From NCBI GenBank assembly GCA_964035575.1, contig OZ037912.1, forward strand, positions 744,001 through 808,000: a DNA stretch of 64,000 nt, read 5' to 3'. Positions 59,449 to 64,000 of this stretch are shown in pieces. Both the position numbers and the translations under genes were made by a program. This stretch comes from Rhynchopus sp. YZ270_cl-10. Its lineage: Eukaryota > Euglenozoa > Diplonemea > Diplonemida > Diplonemidae. Under the pieces are notes generated by a model. It searched no databases. It had not been told where the DNA came from and saw nothing but the letters and a program-made list of their open reading frames with translations. How positions within the stretch are numbered: position 1 is the first letter of the stretch; the number at the start of each line of letters is the position of its first letter.

Positions 59449-59976
59449 CAGTGTTTCAACTGTATTTCCTAAAATGTAGGTTTAAAAAAGGTGTGGAAAA
59501 GAAGGGAGGGTTTTTTGTTTCTAACATTTCAAAAAAATAAGAACCAACGCCCCTGATCAGATAATACGAAAAAAAAAAAAGGATCTTTTTGTTTTTTTGA
59601 CGTAAAACACCTCAAATTGGAGGGGAAAGAAAGTTTGGATAAAGAGTGAAAAAAAGACAAATTTTAGGTGCATTTATTTATCCCTCTCTCTACCTTGTTG
59701 TGACATACTTTTTTTTTTTTTTTTTCAAACAAAAGAAAATTGAGTTGTTCTTTTTTTGAATGCGCCTTTTGATGCATAATTGGAGAGACGGGCACCCCTT
59801 TCTCTACCTTTGTGGGGTGTGGTCGGAACTAGACAGGAAAAGTACAGGGAATTCGAGGCCTCCCTTCTGTCACACCACAGATTGTCTGTTTTTCTGTTTT
59901 TTTTTTTTTTTTGTGTGTGGATGGATGCGATCAACAAAACAACAAAACAACGAATAAATAAAGAAGGGGGGTATTT

Positions 59977-60022
59977 CATTAAGGTGACGAAGCACGAGAG
60001 GCTTAGGATCATCTTATAAACT
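59977..60022 (+). repeat. E motif, fullest copy
   Basis: AAGGTGACGAAGCACGAGAG, then GCTTAGGATCATCTTATAAACTTT. It combines the AAGGTGAC head and the AGC...GCTT stem and serves as the reference for the family. Confidence 0.6.
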
Positions 60023-60733
60023 TTTCTTTCTTTTTTTTTTTTTTTTTTTTTTTGTTTCACTTTTTATTATTCAAAAACCCGTCGGTGCGTTGTTGTGGCA
60101 ATCGCGCTGCGTCGCTCAAGGCTGCAGTGTGGGTGCAGTTTGTGGTATTTTAAAAAAAAATGCGCGGAGCTCATACGATAACAAAGCGAGGTGTCTACAC
60201 GTTATCAATTCAAAAAAAAAAACAATACAAAAAATGTATCCGAGAGGTCCATACCACACAGACTGCTTTTTTTTGTTAGTCTTCTCTTGTTCTAAGTTTG
60301 CTGATTATCCCGAAACCCTTCCTTTTTTCCTCCCTGCTTCCATTCGTTCAGAAAAATTACAAAACAAAAAAAAAAAATCCCTCCTTTCACCCCACCCTTT
60401 ACATCCCTCAAAAAATTCCCACATCCCCCAAAAAAAGCACCCTCTTTTTTACAGATTCCATCGAGGGGAATAATCTCCAAATCTTCCCCCCTCCCCCTTC
60501 CTCATCCCTTCAACCCCCATCCCCCCTCCTTTTTTTTTGATAACAGTATTTCAAAACCCCCCTGGTGAGGCGGTGGGAGCCTCTTGAATAACAACTTTTT
60601 AACCCATTATTGAGGCTTTTTTTCGAACCACCTTTTTTTTTCTTTTTCTTTCTCTTTCTCTTCTTTTCTCTCTCTTTTCTTTTAAACCTGATCAAATTCG
60701 GGGGTTTTTTTTTATTCCCCAAATTTGGCAAAA

Positions 60734-63199
60734 ATGAAGATGAAACGTGCCCCTTCAGTACAACGATTCTCCTCTGTACTTCTCCCTCACGTTCAGAACA
60801 TCCAATTCAGTGGAGAGGAGAAGGGCCACCCCCCACACCCACCCCCGCCCCCGGCTTCTGCAGGAAATTCTTTGGGTGCACCTTTGCTGTCCGCGCGGGG
60901 GAGACGTCAGGGTGATGTGTCTCAGAGCTCTGCTCGGAGCAGGCAAGGAAGCGATGTGGAGACCCCTGTGGCTATGGACAGCCCTAGAAGGATTTTGTCC
61001 TATCTAAACCAAAACTTCGCACAGTACGAAGAAGGGGACGTTCGAGGACGACGTCCGGTACTAACCCCAACCAAACTGGCCCCTTTACACAATGACGATG
61101 TCGCGTTGCAACGGGCGCAGCGGACCAGAACCTTTGTTGATATATCAGAGTCTGTTTTTACACATGGAGGATTTGACGCTTTATTGAAGGAGGAACATCA
61201 CAAAGCAACAAATGACGATGTGATTCACCTCAAAGAATCTATGGCCTCGGGAATGTGTTTGCCCCTGAAAACAATTTTTCCAGGGCGTGTTGATCGCTCA
61301 GGGAAGAGCATCGATCTGACAGAAGAAGAATGGGAAATGACTGGACGGGGTTTAAAAAATATTGCGAAGAAGGACCCACAGTACCGACCGCAATATGAGG
61401 TGCTCAAAGACGCGTTGCTGGGGTGGGAGGATTATAAGAAGCATCGGGAGAAGGTCATATTGGATGTGGTGATTAACAGTGCGTCTTCGGGGGATGAACT
61501 GCAGAAAACGCAAACGTTAAAACGGAAGGAGGTGGATGGGTTGCAGGGTGGTCAAGATATGGGTATTTCTGCTCTCCGATTTGATCAAGAATTGCACCGA
61601 TTTTATGATAGAATTGGCAGAAAGCGTGTTGTGGAGATGGGGGAAACCGAATTGGCGAGTTGTCCTGAAGCTTGGGGAACCCCACTGCCTGGGGCAAGGA
61701 GCACCCCAGATTCATGCTCCGCTGTTCCATCTGATCATAACGCGACAACGTTGTCGAAAGCGTCGGAAATGTCGTCGGCGATGTCAACGATGTCCTACTG
61801 TACTACATCCTCTTCGGACGATTTGTGTTCAACCAAAGGGAGTATCGTGTCGCAGCTTCCTGGAGTAACCTCGCCGTGTTCTTCAAGAAGGAGGGGAAGC
61901 CCCGAGTTGGAACGGAAGGCCAGCGGATCGTCGCTGCAGACGTCGTATTTACCAGAGAGTGAGGTGAACGAAACACGATTTGAAAAAATCGCGTTGACAG
62001 TTGATCTCAACAATTTGCTTGGCTTCGGAACCCACGGGAAGGTCTACGGTGGGGTTCTTCAAGGGGTCTTTGGTGAGGCAGGGATTCCTACCAAACGGAA
62101 TGTCGCGGTTAAGAAGGTGTCAATTCCCGAAACCCAACCTGGAGCACAACGCAAGACACGAACCCGCGAAGAGCAACTCAAGGACGAGCTTTCCATCTGG
62201 CAGCGTCTCACCTCATTGTGCGGTACCGGAGCAGGGGGGCACATCGTCAGATTCTACGGCAGTACATATAACCCTACGTCACGTGAACATAGCTTGGTGA
62301 TGGAGCACTGCAGGTTTGGTTCGATCCGGGATTTGTTAAACCGGTTGTGGTATGCGCAAGATAAGAATGGACACAGAGAGGCGCAGCGATCGGTCTCCGC
62401 GTCGTCCTCTGCTTCGACGGTGCGGGTATTCAAAAGAAGTGGCGGGATTTCAAAAGGTGCGTTAGAGGAATTGTATACGCTAACCAGCCAGGATTCGTTG
62501 TCGGCATCGACTTCGCAGGCGATGACAGGGAATGGAGGGGGGAGTCGTGGGGTGGGGAAGGGCTTTTCGGAGGCCTCCTTCGCGTCCTCATCTCTGTCCT
62601 CGTCGTCGTCGTCGGAAACGAATGAATTGGTGTCGCAGCTGTCCTCCGGAATCACCCCTCTCTCTGGAAAGCAAAGAACCGTCCCTACCCTCCCAATCCG
62701 TTGCGCAGGGAGAATTGCGAGGCACGTTCTCTCAGGGCTTGCCTTCCTGCATGCACAAAGAGTCATTCATCGGGATGTGAAAACGTCGAATATTTTGTTA
62801 GGAGGCGATGGGTTTGTGAAGCTCTGTGATTTTGGGGTGTCCGCGGTGTGTGGGGAAGGGGAGTTGCGGACAACCTGTGTGGGGACGCCGGGGTACCTCC
62901 CGCCGGAGGTGATTCAGGGGCAGGCGTATGGGTTCTCTGCAGATGTGTGGTCCTTTGCGTGCACGGTCGTGGAAATGGTGAGTGGTTCGCGTCCGTATCA
63001 TAACCTAGAATGTGGGGCGGTGATCCTTCGTACTGTGGAAGACGCCTGTCCGCCGCTAGACGGCTGCGATGACCCTCACCTCACAGCCATGCTCCGACAG
63101 TGCTTCAATAAGAACGTCGCGGAGAGGCCCACACCGCAACAGCTTCTCTCCGAAAATGGATTCGTACACCAAGGTACTGGAGGGTTGTTTGAAATGTGA
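60734..63199 (+). CDS. Protein kinase, STE11/MAP3K-like, 821 aa
   Basis: The first in-frame ATG is at 60734 (MKMKRAP), the frame ends at TGA 63199. The N-terminal 420 residues have no recognised domain and are partly low-complexity. The kinase domain begins near 428: Gly loop LGFGTHGKVYGG, VAVKK with K460, HRDVK with catalytic D681, DFG with D699, and PPE in place of APE. VIHRDVKTSNILL and DVWSFACTVVEM are typical of MAP3K/STE kinases. An insert of about 110 Ser-rich residues (about 540-650) separates the N-lobe from the C-lobe after the hinge, unusual in length. All catalytic residues are present, so it should be active. The partner pathway is unknown. Confidence 0.88.
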   Translation: MKMKRAPSVQRFSSVLLPHVQNIQFSGEEKGHPPHPPPPPASAGNSLGAPLLSARGRRQGDVSQSSARSRQGSDVETPVAMDSPRRILSYLNQNFAQYEEGDVRGRRPVLTPTKLAPLHNDDVALQRAQRTRTFVDISESVFTHGGFDALLKEEHHKATNDDVIHLKESMASGMCLPLKTIFPGRVDRSGKSIDLTEEEWEMTGRGLKNIAKKDPQYRPQYEVLKDALLGWEDYKKHREKVILDVVINSASSGDELQKTQTLKRKEVDGLQGGQDMGISALRFDQELHRFYDRIGRKRVVEMGETELASCPEAWGTPLPGARSTPDSCSAVPSDHNATTLSKASEMSSAMSTMSYCTTSSSDDLCSTKGSIVSQLPGVTSPCSSRRRGSPELERKASGSSLQTSYLPESEVNETRFEKIALTVDLNNLLGFGTHGKVYGGVLQGVFGEAGIPTKRNVAVKKVSIPETQPGAQRKTRTREEQLKDELSIWQRLTSLCGTGAGGHIVRFYGSTYNPTSREHSLVMEHCRFGSIRDLLNRLWYAQDKNGHREAQRSVSASSSASTVRVFKRSGGISKGALEELYTLTSQDSLSASTSQAMTGNGGGSRGVGKGFSEASFASSSLSSSSSSETNELVSQLSSGITPLSGKQRTVPTLPIRCAGRIARHVLSGLAFLHAQRVIHRDVKTSNILLGGDGFVKLCDFGVSAVCGEGELRTTCVGTPGYLPPEVIQGQAYGFSADVWSFACTVVEMVSGSRPYHNLECGAVILRTVEDACPPLDGCDDPHLTAMLRQCFNKNVAERPTPQQLLSENGFVHQGTGGLFEM

Positions 63200-64000
63200 A
63201 AAAAAAAAAAAATGGGGGATTTTACAAAAGATGTCCAGGGTAGAGGAGGGAGGAGGGAGAGGAGGGGGGGAAATGAAGCCGCTTTGGTAATATTTTTGTC
63301 AAATAATATTATCATTGTAAAAACCACAGTGCGCAAGGTCGTGGAGGGGTAGCTGATTTCTTTTTTTTTAAATCAGTGAGAGAAAGAAATTATGTGTCAT
63401 TTCTTGAGGTTCGATGAACCCGAGAACTGACAGTCGATTTCCTTTTTTTGTCCTGGAGTAGTGTGTCTTATTCAAGCGATATTTTATTGTCTTTTTTCTT
63501 TTTTTTCTTTTCACGTTTGACACCACTGAAGGTTTCAAGGCGATTAACGAGGCACTACGAGGCTTTGGTCTTAGGTCATACCGTAAAACAATACAATCTG
63601 GAACCACATACTGTACCACGCTTCCCAAATTGTGGCCAAAAAAAATCCAGTTATTTTTTTGTGACAACTGCCTTGCAAAGGTTGTAGGGGAGGAAATGAA
63701 AACATATCTGAGTTGTGCCCGATTTTTTTTGGTGTGAGCGATGTAAACACGACACAACTTATCCACAGAAAAGTTTTTGATTTTGTCCCTACACACTCCA
63801 CAAAAATCCGGTGCGATCAACGAAAAATTCTTTTTCTGATTTCGTTTCTTCTTTATCAGACTAGCTTAAACTCAGATAACAGTTTTTATTTTTGGTTTCA
63901 GTGCAAAGGGGGGGGGTAGGGGGGTCCGTCCGGCTGTTTTTGCTGTCCCAAACCACTTTTTTTTGTAAAAACCCGCGAAAAACCCGAAAAAACACCCCAA
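63200..64000. other. 3' spacer, no gene seen
   Basis: T- and A-rich DNA. A G run and TAGGGGGGTCCGTCC near 63908-63930 recall the poly-C borders of the giant hairpin element, so a similar element may begin at the window edge. This is too short to call. Confidence 0.5.

Larger units (their letters stand above)
59361..60733. other. Spacer, no gene
   Basis: Contains a TG dinucleotide run (59429-59448), several T and A homopolymers, an E motif (59977-60022) and a pyrimidine tract (60470-60540 and 60630-60690) before the kinase start. Confidence 0.7.

Noticed and set aside
63899-64000. Start of a second giant hairpin element
   Set aside because: Only the G-rich border and general composition match. 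Too little sequence before the window ends.

Overview
The window is nuclear DNA of a unicellular eukaryote. I infer this from spliceosomal GT-AG introns (six are supported by reading frame), a Snf7/ESCRT-III protein, a DEAD-box helicase of the nucleolar DDX49/Dbp8 type, an SR-like protein, class III nucleotidyl cyclases with membrane domains, a PCO/ADO thiol dioxygenase and a MAP3K-like kinase. Coding DNA is fairly GC-rich. The spacers are T-rich and full of homopolymer runs. All 20 genes I can support lie on the + strand, two groups are tandem arrays of near-identical or recent copies, and long pyrimidine tracts precede many starts. This layout resembles the directional gene clusters of Euglenozoa, but the window contains nothing that fixes the lineage.

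Layout. 1-6851: three copies (the first cut by the window edge) of one unrecognised gene in a 2861-bp tandem array. 6852-9168: spacer with dispersed motifs. 9169-13209: a five-exon, low-complexity, probably cytoskeletal protein. 14419-24494: a compact stretch with an LRR protein (two exons), a CHMP7-like ESCRT-III protein, a DUF218 protein, a membrane nucleotidyl cyclase, a second DUF218 protein and a small helical protein. 25910-27553: a cysteine-rich type I membrane protein. 27554-37909: about 10 kb without a host gene, built from inverted-repeat elements, an 8-bp satellite, A-tailed insertions and a 945-bp terminal-inverted-repeat element with a perfect 9-bp target duplication. 37910-43898: an acidic small protein, the DEAD-box helicase and an SR-like protein. 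45062-51242: three tandem paralogues of the cyclase that have lost its catalytic domain and keep only a degenerate one. 53426-54526: threonine aldolase-type PLP enzyme. 55234-57362: a satellite-filled element with terminal inverted repeats. 57870-59360: a 9-bp minisatellite upstream of a thiol dioxygenase. 60734-63199: protein kinase. 63200-64000: no gene seen.

The most interesting signals are: (1) a family of membrane pseudo-cyclases beside an intact cyclase; (2) a dispersed family of short conserved modules (here called E, G, A, B, D and F) repeated more than 25 times in spacers, once inside an intron, many ending in a CAACT-type motif followed by a T-rich tract; (3) a MULE-like element with an intact pre-insertion site visible elsewhere in the window; (4) a small TIR family (here called R) present in the gene-array spacers and in two copies carrying the same exon-like segment; (5) an unrecognised gene kept at near identity in tandem.
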